Source: Caprella mutica (Eukaryota > Arthropoda > Malacostraca > Amphipoda > Caprellidae). From it: a DNA stretch of 64,000 nt. Under the pieces are notes generated by a model, which was not told the origin of the DNA, made no database searches, and saw only the letters and a list, made by a program, of their open reading frames with translations. The stretch spans positions 117,781 through 181,780 of the forward strand of contig CANNZV010001110.1 in assembly GCA_947561585.1 (NCBI GenBank), in the 5' to 3' direction. Within the stretch, counting starts at the first letter, position 1. Each line of letters opens with the position of its first letter. Below, piece by piece: positions 21,792 through 34,722 of this stretch. The position numbers were made by a program, and so were the translations under genes.

Positions 21792-24700
21792 ATCTAATAT
21801 TTACCGTAACTTCATTATTTTGTATCAATTGTGAATATAGTTACATTAAATGTGAGACACCATTTCCGAGAGTTAGGATGTTTCAACTACTCCATAATGT
21901 CAGTCAGTAACAGCGAAAGTAGCTGTCATTAGGTAGATTCTCATTAGTAAAATGAGTTGTCTTGAAGAGGCTCTCATCATTCTTTGGATTTTCTCCGTCA
22001 ACTCAGATATTCCTTTAGTTTCAACTCAACTTAAATCTACTTGGATATAACGATAAACAAACAACTATGTTAGAGAAATGAGAGACACTTTACTTAATCA
22101 AATACAACTGTACATGTTAAAGAGTATTTTTAAGTGGAAGAAAAAGATGTAGTATATCTGAATAACGAGCCAATTATAAATACTATAGCTAGATGAAATA
22201 AAATAATGATCTATAGTATAAAATTCAATTCAATCAATGCTTTCTCGATTTTTTCTAAAAGAATATTTTTGTAAAATCATGTATTATTTCAAAGTGAATA
22301 TGATTATTTTCTTCTAAGAAAGAACCATTAATACCAAGGGGCATTTAATTAATATTGTACAAAGTAACTGGAAATAGTATGCAAGGAGGGGGAGATATTT
22401 ATATATTGTACATCATGTCAATGCAAATCAAAACATGCAAGATGTAGTGTTGATATCAATGAAGTTAATTTAACATGCTATGCAGAATAACTCTTAGTTA
22501 TAACGTCATTCATTTTACTTATTTTAGCATAAAGTCATTGTTATTACTCTTTTTACAGTATATCGACATTTTAATTACTTATGTTTCTTTTACTTTTCCA
22601 TCCTGTACTCTCAATTATTAAAACCTATACGAACTTATTAATCATTAATCTATTGGAATACTTATAATTAAAAACTCTCTTATTAACTTAAATATAATCT
22701 CTAATCAGTAATCTCCATTAAACATTTTATACAATACGAATCTGTTTTCCAAGATTTGCACGAGCTAAAACCTTCCTCTGCCTCTTCTCCCCAGTCCGTT
22801 TATCTTTTTTCTGAATCTTACTCCACGAAATCCACTCGGCGAGAGAAAGCCACTATGCCTGAGATGAGGGATCTGCTTCAGAGATTTCCATTTATGCGCT
22901 GCCATCTGATCTCATTTCGACATCTCGAGATAAAACTACGGAGAAATATCCCCGATAAGCTAGCAAAACACGCTGGTACAACTCTACTGGTTCTATATTA
23001 AAATCATTAAAATAAAATATTATTTACTTAATTCTTCCAATTCTTCAAAAAATGTTTATTAGATATATCTTGTTTATTGTATGTTTAATGTTAATTAAAT
23101 ATAACACGCTGATACGACTCTACTTGTACTATATATATTAAAAAATGTTAAAGGTCCTCTTCACTCTATTTTTTTTTATTTCTCTATGCATTAGAGCTAA
23201 TGTAACTGATAATAAAACTGCAAACTATTTCAAATTTGGCTCTATAGTTTTATTATATGTAATTCAAGGTTTTTTCCGTTCTTTCTACTACACCTCTGAA
23301 TTTCAAGCAAAGAAAAAGCCCCCCCTGTTCGATAGGCTAACACGATCCGACAAAATCAAAACAATAACAAAGCTGATTGATAGATATCAATAGATATCAT
23401 TGCTACCGGTACCGTATTGTCACTCAAGATGTTCTTTGTGTTAATCGAGTTACTTTGAAACAAACTAAAAATGCTTGACAAAGACACCTGCCTACTTAAT
23501 GAATGTTTTTGATTAATTTGATTGAATTTCCATTTCAGCGTGATACCACAGCACTCCTATTAGGTATTCGTACATTAACTTAAAATGTACTATAATTTGG
23601 AGAATTGAGTCAATTGAGCTTTGGTCTAATATTATACTTTGTATCTAAGTGACTTTATTTTTGACCGATGTTCAATTTCCCATCATTCAGCATGCATTAG
23701 GGCTTAGGCTAATTCTTATGACCTATTTTTTAACAACATATCATGCAGACATTGAGACACAGATGTAAAGTAAGGTATGGACCAATTAAAGCTGACTCAA
23801 ACTATGGTGCAAACCCTGTCTTACTCAGATTTACTGTTACCTAACTTTTATATTATAGGTACATAGGCTCTAGCATAGCTAGGCCGGTCTTAGCGTATCC
23901 ATAATCCGCCTTATCCGCGTAAGTTACGGTAGGTATTCTAAGATTCACATTAATATTTATCGTAATAGTGTAGTTCTAAGACAATGGATCCATATTAAGA
24001 ATTCAATTATCTAATTAAGTATTTCTTACTATTCGTTTTCATATATCATAACATTTTCCGATATTGAGAACTGTTAATTTTTATACACTTTCTATTTGAA
24101 CGCAGATCTGTGATTTGAAATTTTGAATAGGTATGCGCTATGTATATTCGAACGAACATCCTACTCAAGTATGGGGGGCTTTTTCTTCTAATGAAATTAA
24201 GAATATCAGAATGAGAAAAAACGAAATGCAAATATTTCTTATATAATTAATTGTGAACAGAATTCTTGATCGATTTCAATTCTGCTTACTGTTATATGTT
24301 ATATAACCTTAGCTCTACAAATTTAAAGCAATACCAGAATTTTTTTTAATTAGAGTGGAGAGAACCTTTAATATATCTATCCATTTTCATAATTCTCATG
24401 TTAAAATTTATTCAAAATATGAATTCATCCATTAATTTGAAAAAAATATTTTTATTGTGTCCTAAAATAATCTCTATGATTCCAATTAATTTTGTGATTA
24501 TATGCCACTCCCAACTCACTTATTAAAATAACTAATCATTACTTATTTGAATGGTGATAAATTAAACAATGTTAATTGATTTACATGTTCAGACTATTTA
24601 TAATTATTCAAAGTTATATAGCATATACCTGATTGTATTTTTTTTAGAATTAGACTTTAATTATAACAGCGTTGACTTTATGTAATTTGAATATGATGAA

Positions 24701-25137
24701 TAATATTCATCATTCATTATTTTTTATTTAAATCAGATCATATTTATCAATGTTTATTTAAATATTACTTTAGTAAATTCAGTTACAGATATTCAATAAA
24801 TACAAATAGATACCACAGTCTACGTACATCATTCCATAACGATGGCTTAGTTTATTTCGTACTCTCTAGCTAGGTATGATATATCACAGCATTTGCAGTC
24901 ACGTCAAAATATTTCCGATATCTCCATTTCCACGAATATCTCACTGGAAGATGCACAGAGTATTTTCCTCTAGCCTGAGAGTTCCTAATGGAGAATCTGT
25001 GCAGTGAACCATCTTACTATTCATGATCAAGAAAACATTTCTCTGACAGTGTAAGTAAATAGATATAGGATAAATATTCATATTGTACGAGTCACTCACG
25101 GATTTAAAGTAGATCTTGGACCAATTTTATGATGGCT
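21792..25137. other. Long AT-rich non-coding stretch
   Basis: No gene recognised. The words ACACGCTG, ACTCTACT and CTATAT recur at about 22970-22998 and 23104-23140, a small direct duplication. An 81-codon ORF at 22756-23001 and an 82-codon ORF at 23145-23393 lack family resemblance. A GC bump near 23870-23940 (TAGGCCGGTCTTAGCGTATC) is unexplained. Confidence 0.45.
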
Positions 25138-25340
25138 AGTCAATTGATCCCCGGTCATATGATTCTTGGTCATTTGATCCCCGTTCATTTGATCCTCGGT
25201 TCAATTGATCCTCATCACTCGATTCCCGGGCAATTGGTCCCTGGTCATGTGATTATCGGTCAATTGATCCCCGGTCATTTGAACCTCGGTCATATTCCCG
25301 GTCAATCGTTTCCTGGTCATTTTATTCCCAATCATATTAT
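25138..25340 (+). repeat. 15 bp minisatellite, GGTCAATTGATCCC type
   Basis: About 13 diverged units of GGTCAATTGATCCCC and GGTCATTTGATCCTC, one orientation. Because the unit is about 15 bp, one frame stays open and reads IPGHLI-like words; this is not taken as a gene. The design matches the arrays at 3.1 and 61.0 kb (GG-NN-AATT-NNN-C). Confidence 0.9.
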
Positions 25341-26917
25341 TTTTCTTTCTAATATATTTAGCAAAATTATTATCATGAAAACCAATAATTGACTTCTACT
25401 ATTTGATTAATATGTAAATACATCCAATCGAATGATAATTTATTTTCATATAATCAATTAATTTTTAAGTATATTGGATGGTAGTCGTTTCGGTCGTAAT
25501 TTATGCAGGTTGGATAGATTAAAAATAATTTCACGTTAATTAGTACACGTATATTATTTACTATAAAAATGACTTCTATTCTATCCCACCTGCGTGATTA
25601 TAATGTTTGCAATGGTTATTATTTTTCTGATTTTTCTCAATCAATTATTTTTCTACATCAGGAAAAACAATTTCGAGTCATGTTCCCCACTTATATGATA
25701 TATTTTAAATTATACATGATTTAGTGTCACTTATTTGAAAATAAAAGATTTAATTCAGACGAAATAAAAATTAGTCACGTACTATCAAAGAAAAGAGTCC
25801 GTACTATGTTAATTTCTCAAATCACAGTTTTCTAATTTTATGTCATTTTCGAATCTTGCAAATTTGTCGCTATGTACCCAGACCAATTTTAAAATATTTT
25901 ACAAGCATTAAAATTAATAAAATGATTTTAGGAAATGTGAAATTAGTAAATTTAAGAAAATAATTACGGCTACACTTTTCTCTGACTGTACAATGTGTAC
26001 ATACTATAAACCTTAATTCAATATTAAAAATGAACCCTATAACTTATAATCTCACACATCTATAATATCATTTCACTGTACCACGAAAATGGATTTCCCC
26101 TTGTTTATATTTCTGCCTGATGAGTTCACAGTTAGCTAAGAAGAATGTATTTACTAAATAGAACACGCAGTTTGCACTCAAGGAAAAGATTTTCTTGAAT
26201 GTAACAATAATAACAGAATAGATAAATTATTCCATCTGCAATCAGCGAAGATAAACAAAATGAATGATTTAATTATTTCAAACGACCTAAAATTAACACT
26301 CGAACAACAAGGGGGATCTTCTATCTTTAATATTTCGAATATTTTTATGTATTTATTTATATTTCACACTTTTAAAAAGCTTCAATTCAAATAAAAACAT
26401 GCTAAACAGTTACTTAAATAAATTGAATAGTGTTAGTTCCTAAAAGAATTAAAATTTTACAAAACTTAAAAATTACCAAAATTTAAAATTTCATTATAAA
26501 GTTCTAGATTAAAAATATATACAGCAAAAATTATTAATTCCCACAATGTTGATTTAATTTAAAAAGACACTATTCTAAGATAGAGTTACCAATGCAATAT
26601 TAAAAAAACTTAACTTTTTAACGGGGTGAATTGACACTCAGCAATACATTCTATAATATTCACTAGACAACTCATATTCTCACATGTCCTATTCAACTTT
26701 CACCATGACTGTTATATTTGTATTTAAATAGCTGTCAAGCAAGCTACATGTTATGTCACACACTAGATAGATAGTTTGCTGACACTCAGCGAACAAAGTA
26801 AAGCACAGGACAGACACGAAATGCGAGTCCGAACTTGACACCGAACAAAAGCAGTGAATTAGAGACACTTGAGAGACACATCAAAAGCTTGGCCTTAGAA
26901 ACCACAGCACTGGAGAG
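25341..26917. other. AT-rich non-coding stretch
   Basis: No gene or organised repeat seen. Composition becomes less AT-rich from about 26770 up to the array. Confidence 0.45.
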
Positions 26918-28179
26918 AATAATTACCACCACAAGTGTGTCTTGTGATGGTAAATACCACCACAAGTGTGTCTAGTGACAGTAATTACCAACACAAGTGT
27001 GGCTTGTGACAGTAATTACCATCACAAGTGTGGCTTGTGACAGTAATTACCATCACAAGTGTGGCTTGTGACAGTAATTACCATCACAAGTGTGGCTTGT
27101 GACAGTAATTACCATCACAAGTGTGGCTTGTGACAGTAATTACCAACACAAGTGTGTCTTGTGATGGTAATTACCACCACAAGTGTGTCTAGTGACAGTA
27201 ATTACCAACACAAGTGTGGCTTGTGACAGTAATTACCATCACAAGTGTGGCTTGTGACAGTAATTACCATCACAAGTGTGGCTTGTGACAGTAATTACCA
27301 TCACAAGTGTGGCTTGTGACAGTAATTACCATCACAAGTGTGGCTTGTGACAGTAATTATCATCACAAGTGTGTCTTGTGATGGTAATTACCACCACAAG
27401 TGTGTCTAGTGACAGTAATTACCAACACAAGTGTGGCTTGTGACAGTAATTACCATCACAAGTGTGGCTTGTGACAGTAATTACCAACACAAGTGTGGCT
27501 TGTGACAGTAATTACCATCACAAGTGTGGCTTGTGACAGTAATTACCATCACAAGTGTGGCTTGTGACAGTAATTACCATCACAAGTGTGTCTAGTGACA
27601 GTAATTACCAACACAAGTGTGGCTTGTGACAGTAATTACCAACACAAGTGTGGCTTGTGACAGTAATTACCATCACAAGTGTGTCTAGTGACAGTAATTA
27701 CCAACACAAGTGTGGCTTGTGACAGTAATTACCATCACAAGTGTGGCTTGTGACAGTAATTACCATCACAAGTGTGGCTTGTGACAGTAATTACCATCAC
27801 AAGTGTGGCTTGTGACAGTAATTACCATCACAAGTGTGGCTTGTGACAGTAATTACCATCACAAGTGTGGCTTGTGACAGTAATTACCATCACAAGTGTG
27901 GCTTGTGACAGTAATTATCATCACAAGTGCGTCTAGTGACAGTAATTACCATCACAAGTGTGGCTTGTGACAGTAATTACCATCACAAGTGTGGCTTGTG
28001 ACAGTAATTACCATCACAAGTGTGGCTTGTGACAGTAATTACCATCACAAGTGTGTCTAGTGACAGTAATTACCATCACAAGTGTGTCTAGTGACAGTAA
28101 TTACCATCACAAGTGTGGCTTGTGATGGTAATTACCATCACAAGTGTGGCTTGTGACAGTAATTACCACCACAAGTGTT
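26918..28179 (+). repeat. 31 bp satellite-like array, about 40 copies, 217 bp higher-order repeat
   Basis: The unit is GTAATTACCATCACAAGTGT followed by GGCTTGTGACA. Each copy has a perfect 7 bp inverted repeat (TCACAAG / CTTGTGA) and a palindrome GTAATTAC. The variant CTTGTGATGG followed by a CTAGTGAC unit starts at 26941, 27158 and 27375, exactly 217 bp (seven units) apart. Sequence divergence is very low. Confidence 0.97.
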
Positions 28180-28551
28180 GCAAAAAAAAATCAAAGTTAA
28201 GTGTGGTATACAATATGTAACTATAAAAACTACTAATATTATAATAAAAACTTATATCTTACCAATATTCATATTAATTAAGCATATACATTATACATAT
28301 ACCTAGTAGCCAATGGACCATTGTGATGTATATTTATATATTCAATCATCAAGAAGAGAATGTCTGGCGAATGTCATAAAGTTATATACCCTATCTCTCA
28401 GGCGCATCTTCTCTCTGCCTCATCAATATTTACGCTCAATAAGGTTGCCATTGATGCCCTATTTATTGGAGAGAAAAATAGATGAAGGAGAGGGGAAAGA
28501 AGCTATCAATTAAGGGGCAATAATGTATATCCATACACCACCGAACTAGGG
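28180..28551. other. Non-coding stretch
   Basis: Nothing recognised; a 66-codon ORF at 28313-28513 is unsupported. Confidence 0.4.
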
Positions 28552-28790
28552 TAATGTATAGAAAGACAAAATAAAGAAGGGCAAAGTATAGGAAGACAAA
28601 ATAAAGAAGGGCAAAGTATAGAAAGAAATTAATAGGTAGACTAAGCTTGTATAGAAAAATAGGGAAGGATGATAAAGTAATAGGATAAAGTATATATGGA
28701 CAAAGCATAGAAAGAAAAAGAATTGATCAGAAAATATAAAAGGGTATAAAATAGATATGAAAAGTACGGAAAGAAAAAGTATAGTAATAT
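28552..28790 (+). repeat. Purine-rich repeat, 30 bp unit decaying to the right
   Basis: GAAAGACAAAATAAAGAAGG followed by GCAAAGTATA occurs perfectly at 28561-28590 and almost perfectly at 28591-28620. Looser copies (AAAGTATAGAAAGAAAAAG) continue to about 28790. The plus strand is nearly all purine. Confidence 0.8.
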
Positions 28791-29105
28791 TTAATCGACA
28801 AATTATAATAAAATATCAATATTTTACTAAAAATTGATTTGAAATTTTGTTTTCAACCATTTTAAATATTTTAAATACACATATTCAAATAAATGGGACT
28901 GCCGGTCAATGAAGCATTTTACAGTACACACTTCACATATTCCTATTAAATAAGATAGCTTTATTTATAAATTTATGAAACAATTTTAGAATGCACATAG
29001 TGAAAGTAAAAGAAGTCTATCTGACTGCAAATCTGAGAGATGATTTTAAATAATTAAACGTTCAGTATCGTTGTATTTGTCAAAAGTATTGTTCTATTCT
29101 TTATT

Positions 29106-29209
29106 TATTTTAGTGGGGGTTAGGATAGATTAAGTTAGGTTTGTTTACTTGTGTTATACATATGAAATAATTAAATCAACCTAATTTAACCTAACCCACT
29201 GAAAATAAT
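29106..29209. mobile_element. Short hairpin element with GGTTAGG/CCTAACC arms
   Basis: The left arm TTTTAGTGGGGGTTAGG...TTAAGTTAGGTTTG pairs with the right arm CAACCTAATTTAACCTAACC...CACTGAAAATAA across about 35 bp of AT-rich loop. TTAGG-rich inverted arms recall short interspersed hairpins seen in insect genomes; the isolated position argues against a telomeric tract. Confidence 0.6.
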
Positions 29210-30895
29210 GAATGCAACAATTTCTCAAATTAGTAGCAGCTTTATGAATAGTAGTACTTTATGAGTTTTATAACTTTAAATTTAATGAGTTTTACTATCT
29301 TAATGTATGGGAAGGGTTGGCAATGTGTTTAAAGAAACACATGTCTTATTTAAAAACCTACGGTACTATATTCATTACAAGTTTTTAGAATTATATACTA
29401 AACTAATGTGTACCAAATTTCAAGTAAAAATATTGAACATATAAGGAGAAATAAATACATAGATATACAAGACAGAGCTGTGATTGGGTGGGGTGTGATG
29501 CCTGTTCTCCATAAAAAGGTGGACTATAGTGTGTTTAGCGGGAACCTAGCTGTATTTCTCCGTTGCCACACGTCACCACAATACAATTAATTTTCTAATT
29601 TTAATGATTTACACCGATACGTAAATATTTATTAACTTTTAAATACAAATATATATTTGGTACTTATGTAGGAACGAAGCCAAGAAAGGCCGATACATTT
29701 AAAGGAATGACATGAAAAATATAAAGTAATTCAAAAAGATGTGGATGTGCTTAGAAAACACACGTCAAACTCATAATGGTTTTAAGATATGAACAGTTTC
29801 TTATTATAACAATTTAATTAACACCATAAAATTATTATTTACCTTATATATTTATACTTACAAATATGGAGGAAGAAGAACATAACGATGAAAATGTAAT
29901 TGCTAGAGAAGAACAGACCGACCAATGATGTCACGATAAAAGGTATATATCTCTCGTCCATAATATCTTTACATATGCAAATATCAAGCTCCTAGCTATC
30001 TTGAGATGTTAATATTAATTTAACATCAGAAGATATGAAAGATAAATACATAGTTATATTCAAGACATAACTATCAATAATTCTGTTTACATGAATAATT
30101 TAAAATTTTGAAATGTTTGTTTGTTCATTCAAGATGTTTGAAATTTATGCAGATTAACACTAAATGCATAATATCTCTAATTGTTGTAAAGATAATATTT
30201 ATTTGCATTGAATCATCGTTATTTGCAATTACATACAAAAACTATACGTGATATAATACAATTTATGAGTATAATATATTTGAATTTTTTTAATTAGTAA
30301 ACATGAATAATAATTTATTACTATGTTACTCTAGTGTACTTGATTGATGAGCAAAAATCTAGAGAGAAACATTTAAGACAAGAATCAGAAATGTTGTTGA
30401 GCAGCAGCCTGAAATATGATCCGAAGAGTCACTTTCAAGGCGTCAAAATTTATTTGGCTTTCAGCTGTCCGATAATAATTCACTTAGGAGCCTTCGACCT
30501 GAAATCTTAACTGTGAGTTGAACTTCAGTTACAAGAGAGACTGTCAGCGATGCGATTTGACTTACAGTGTCTGTAATATTAAATTATTACAGTAATTTCT
30601 GTAAAATGAAATGTTATTTTAATTTAATTAAAAGATTTAAGTTTTAATTTTACCATTTAGGGTTATTAACTATTTTTTTATTATTATTATCTCTTTTCTT
30701 TAATATTAAATTGAAAAACCTATCCGATAACCAATAGCAAAGATTCAAATCGATTACAGAATATTCTTTTATATATTCTATTTTTAGTATATTCTAGTTT
30801 CAAAATTTGTCGTTGGAATTGGCTGGAAAGTCCGACGAAAAACAACAGACTTTAAATGCTCAAATTTATGATTGAAGAGCCTTCGAATCATTTTT
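29210..30895. other. AT-rich non-coding stretch
   Basis: No gene recognised. A GC-richer patch at 29470-29580 (GGTGGGGTGTGATGCC) is unexplained; a 60-codon ORF ends in it. Confidence 0.45.
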
Positions 30896-30979
30896 CATCA
30901 CTGATAGATGATTCTTTTATTATCACTGATAGATGATTCTTTTATTATCACTGATAGATGATTCTTTTATCATCTATCA
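30896..30979 (+). repeat. 25 bp tandem repeat, 3 copies, ending in a hairpin
   Basis: ATCACTGATAGATGATTCTT followed by TTATT, copies at 30896, 30921 and 30946, identical except at the joins. The last unit runs into CATCTATC, which pairs with its own GATAGATG. Confidence 0.9.
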
Positions 30980-31619
30980 AAATAACAAACGAAATCCAAC
31001 GAATTAAATTTTTCCCGCCATTGTCTTTAGATCAACGAGAAAGTTTTGATAGCCTTTTCTCGATTTGGCTCCATTTTAAATCGAATGGTTTGCATCAATT
31101 CCACAACTGTTGAAATAACTTAGAGGAGTTCTAGGCCGATATCTGAGAAATGATCGATGCCGACCATTGGATATTGAAAAGGCCCAAAAAGTGGATAAAA
31201 AGTCTTCCTTAATGCATTGTTACGTAATCCATTGGAAAAATGGTGAAAATGAATGTGATTTTATCTTAGTTGAACATTATTTTGTATTTCCTATTGTCAT
31301 TCGCTAAATTAGTTTGAACCTAAATAAAAAAAAATTTATGATATTCTTGTATTATGTTGTTTTAAAAGATATATTTAAACCATAATATTTTTTTTTTCAA
31401 AAAGTAACAAAATTCATAATTGTGTTGCACTCATTCAAGCGTATACATGTTTTATAATTTATTGTGGAAAATATCTCAAAAATCCTCTTCAAATCCATCA
31501 CTTGTATGGGGACAAATATGTCACCTTAGGACATGTAGAGTTAAGAAACCATTGATGTAATTCGTAAAATATAATATTAACTTTATTTCTTATTTTGCCA
31601 GTCGAAAATTATTAACATA
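30980..31619. other. AT-rich non-coding stretch
   Basis: No feature recognised. Confidence 0.4.
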
Positions 31620-31896
31620 CTAGTGTATTGCCCGTTAAAAAAACGGGTCTTCAATAGTAAGTAATTCATTACCCGTTGCTAGGTTGCTTCTACATAGTTC
31701 ATTCAATTAAAATTTATTTTCTGCATAAACTGATATTATTAAATGCATATAAAATTTAATAAAAGCACATGATTGTAAATTTCATATCAATATATTCTTG
31801 TGCGTATCATAGTTACATTCTTCATGTCAATACTCGTCGAGTAAAAGCGGATACCATATAAATAAGTAAACACACGATGGAAATTGTTACAATAGA
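31620..31896 (-). mobile_element. Non-autonomous Helitron, about 277 bp
   Basis: On the minus strand the 3' end has a perfect hairpin CCCGTTTTTTTAACGGG, then CAATACACTAG and host T. The 5' part reads TCTATTGTAACAATTTCCAT and shares GTATCCGCTTTTACTCG and ATGATACGCACAAGAATATA with the copies at 18.6 and 19.3 kb. The 5' base may be 31896 or 31903; only the second is flanked by the expected A. Confidence 0.75.
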
Positions 31897-31903
31897 GAAT
31901 AGA

Positions 31904-33099
31904 TTCTTATGTTCTATTTATTTTAAAGAATATATATGAAGTGCACATCGATTATTTTATATAAAGAATGCATATAACAGCTGATATTTGTTATCATTGA
32001 TAAAAACGTTCTAAAATATATATCAGAGTGTAATGACTTATGGGTTCTATGAGGTAGAAACACTTTTGAACAGTTTAATTAAATAAAGAATTTAGCTAAT
32101 TTTCAGAGCTAATCAGGACTGATAAAGTTTAAATTTTCAAGTAGAGTTAAGATTCGACACAGATACTATAGGGCACTGATATACAGAGAAGTACAGATGT
32201 ATTGAGAGCTTAGGCGGTTTGTGCCATTTCCTATAAAGTATATAACAACAACTTAATATAATTTCAGAGATAACTAATATAGCATCACAAATTCAATTAA
32301 ACATCTAGTATACCATACAAAATTCAAAATATTCACCTTTTTAGTTATGCTGGCTATCTTCTTCTGTTTCACATATCAAGTCTAGTTATGTACCGATGCT
32401 TAAAACTTACGCTCTGAATATCACTCCTAATGAAGCATATTCACATAGGGTAATTATTAAACGGAGAAACAATTGCTATAAAAATAAATAGCATTAATAA
32501 ATTAATTCATTACACAGTGGATATAGAGAAAATGATATAATAATAACAACATATTTACAAATTTTTGAGATCCAAAAGTGAGGAAAAAATGTGTTTCTTT
32601 AAATTAAAAAATAAAACGATTAAAATAGTTGTATTCATTTAGTTAATAGGTTAATATATATTTATTTAATTGATAAACTTATGTTTTCGATGACATCCGC
32701 ACATGTAAGAACGAATAAGTTTTTTATATTATTAGAGATTATTTATGGAATTAAGTTTCATGAAGATTCAGGTACAAATCCTTCGTGTTACTGGAATTTC
32801 TTGTCAACATGTCTTTTTGCAACCTAATCTGTTCTTCTTATTCTTCCAACTAACAGGAGATTTTTTTTCCTGTGGGTTCCAATGATAACCACTTTTTCTA
32901 TTTCGGCAATAAACTTAAAACGGTCTTTAACTACCAAAAGCTGTATATTTTGATCTATATAATGATCACTATTGAAACTTTCTGTGGAATTTTACAAGGC
33001 CTTCTAATTATAAATGGACTAATAATTTAGTCAGTATCACTGTAGTATTCAGCACTTCTCTCAAAACACATTTAGGAGGTTTCGCTCCCTCTAGAATCT
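31904..33099. other. AT-rich non-coding stretch
   Basis: No gene or repeat recognised. Confidence 0.45.
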
Positions 33100-33310
33100 T
33101 TCCAACCCAAGCAACCATGACACATTGTGCCAACATGGGCACTAGATGGTTAGATGGGCAAGAGATGGCAGACTGAAAAGTAGCCTAGAAATTACATGGG
33201 GATAATGTAGTTTTCCATTCTCATGGAATGTTACCTTGGGAGAAGGTTGGTTCAATGTTGCAAATCCATCCCATTGAATTGTCATATTGGCCCAACCTGA
33301 TTACTATATA
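33100..33310 (-). repeat. Diverged relative of the 35.2-35.65 kb repeat, inverted
   Basis: CCCAAGCAACCA, then GCCAACATGGGCACTAGATGG, corresponds to the reverse complement of the right part of 35.44-35.65 kb (CCCAAGCAACCA, GGCCAATGTGGGCACTAGGTG). Further words (ATATTGGCCCAACC) fit the same family. Similarity is patchy. Confidence 0.4.
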
Positions 33311-33869
33311 GCGTATCAATATTATAGGGCGGAAGCTTTATTAACATATTGGAAAGACCATTTCCTGGAATAGGAAGGATTCAATCAATCGCAATTTATA
33401 AAATGTCTTCAAATTAATATTAAATTATTAATCTTTCAGCAAAAATAATTTTTTAATACTAAGTTTAAGTGACTAGACGAAGATGATCACAGGAACGATC
33501 AAGAGTTAAAGTTTTAGTTTCAAGGTTTAAAATTTATAGTTTTTAATTAACACAATTTAAATATAAAATATAGGTAAATAAGCTATATGAATGTGTATAA
33601 TGGTGACTAAGGGTGAGTGGCACTGAGTGATTTTATAGCGTGGTTGCCAGATGCTAGTTTCTATGAAGCTTGTCTATTTTTTTAATTAGCTACTGTTAGC
33701 TAATTGTGACCATCTTAATACATTTTCAAAATATTTATATAATAAATTACGAATAGAGGATAATATGCAATCCTAAAGTGAACAAGTGAACATATTTGTT
33801 TCCGGTATGAGCCTGCTTTGTATTTTCGGTTATACATACATAGTGAAATTTTAAAATTTAGGTAGTTTG
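33311..33869. promoter_or_regulatory. Upstream region of the candidate micro-gene
   Basis: AT-rich with a few GC-richer words (GAGTGGCACTGAGTG, GCGTGGTTGCCAGATGC near 33620-33650). A TTTTAAAATTTA tract lies about 10-20 bp before the proposed initiator, closer than a normal TATA box, so a TATA assignment is not supported. Confidence 0.2.
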
Positions 33870-33969
33870 TCAGTTCTTTTCGTTGGAGGAGGTATTAGTT
33901 TTTTAATTCCCTTAATTAATTAAGAAAATTCTTCAAAACTGCACTCTGCGACCTATTTAAAGTTATAAA

Positions 33970-34722
33970 ATGGTGAGTTGAAGTTTTTAAAATATACTTA
34001 TAGATATTTTAAAGTTATTTGATATTTAAAGTTATTTGATATAGTGTATTCGAGATAGTTATTGCCTGCTTCTATAGGTGCAGTACCTAATTAGGTACCG
34101 AGCTGAATAATATTTTCTTCAGCCTATGGCTAAATATATGTACCTAGGGTAATTTTCGAGTTATTAATAATTTATCTTACGGTGTCACTTTTTCTCGACC
34201 TTTATAGAAATAAAGTACTACAGCAACTTGAAGATTGAATGATAATAATTTTTCAAACTTGATCGAAAACGTGAAAACGTCCGATAACTCGGAACTTACC
34301 ATGAAATATTAATTTAAATTTCTCTTTAAATATAATAATTTAAATTTGAAATGTGATTCGATTTCTGAAAGTATATAACCACTATCTAGGTACGTAGGCA
34401 CCTATTATTCAATTTAAAAATAGTTTCAGAGATAATCTGTTAGTTACAACAAATTTGGATACACGTACTTTTGTTCATTTCTGATAATTACAAAATTTGC
34501 TTGCAAATATTGTAAATATTTAAATATAGGTAATTAATATAACTGAAATAAATGCAGCTATGGAGCTCTGCAAGTGATATTGAGAATTGATTAAGTAATT
34601 AATATTTTCTTTTTCAGGGTAGAGCCATCGCCATAAGAAAAGCTTCAAATTTTGAGAGACAAGGCAGTTACTGCAATAACGGAAGGAGAAATAGGCACAA
34701 CAGAAAGTGGACCAACTCATAG
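33970..34722 (+). CDS. Candidate two-exon micro-gene, product unknown
   Basis: TTGTCAGTTCTTTTCG at 33868-33883 fits the arthropod initiator TCAGT followed by a pyrimidine tract. A leader of about 98 nt leads to AAAATG at 33970-33972, directly followed by donor GTGAGTTG. A 645 bp AT-rich intron ends in ATTTTCTTTTTCAG (34617). Exon 2 continues in frame as GGT AGA GCC and codes 34 residues, many basic (Arg, Lys, His, Asn), to TAG at 34720-34722. The total product would be 35 residues. AATAAATAAA near 35041 could serve polyadenylation. I recognise no family. A second frame of exon 2 is open for about 50 codons after an early stop, so this may be a decayed gene. Confidence 0.25.

Noticed and set aside
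22756..23393. Two 81-82 codon ORFs as small genes
   Set aside because: No recognisable family, start context or splice sites; length is within chance for this composition.
25129..25392. 87-codon ORF with IPGHLI-like repeats
   Set aside because: It follows from a roughly 15 bp unit without stops; units are diverged without frame preference.
26918..28179. Regular repeats resembling a CRISPR array
   Set aside because: There are no unique spacers, units are contiguous, and the setting is eukaryotic.
29106..29209. TTAGG-type telomeric tract
   Set aside because: The repeats are few, imperfect and arranged as an inverted hairpin inside the window.
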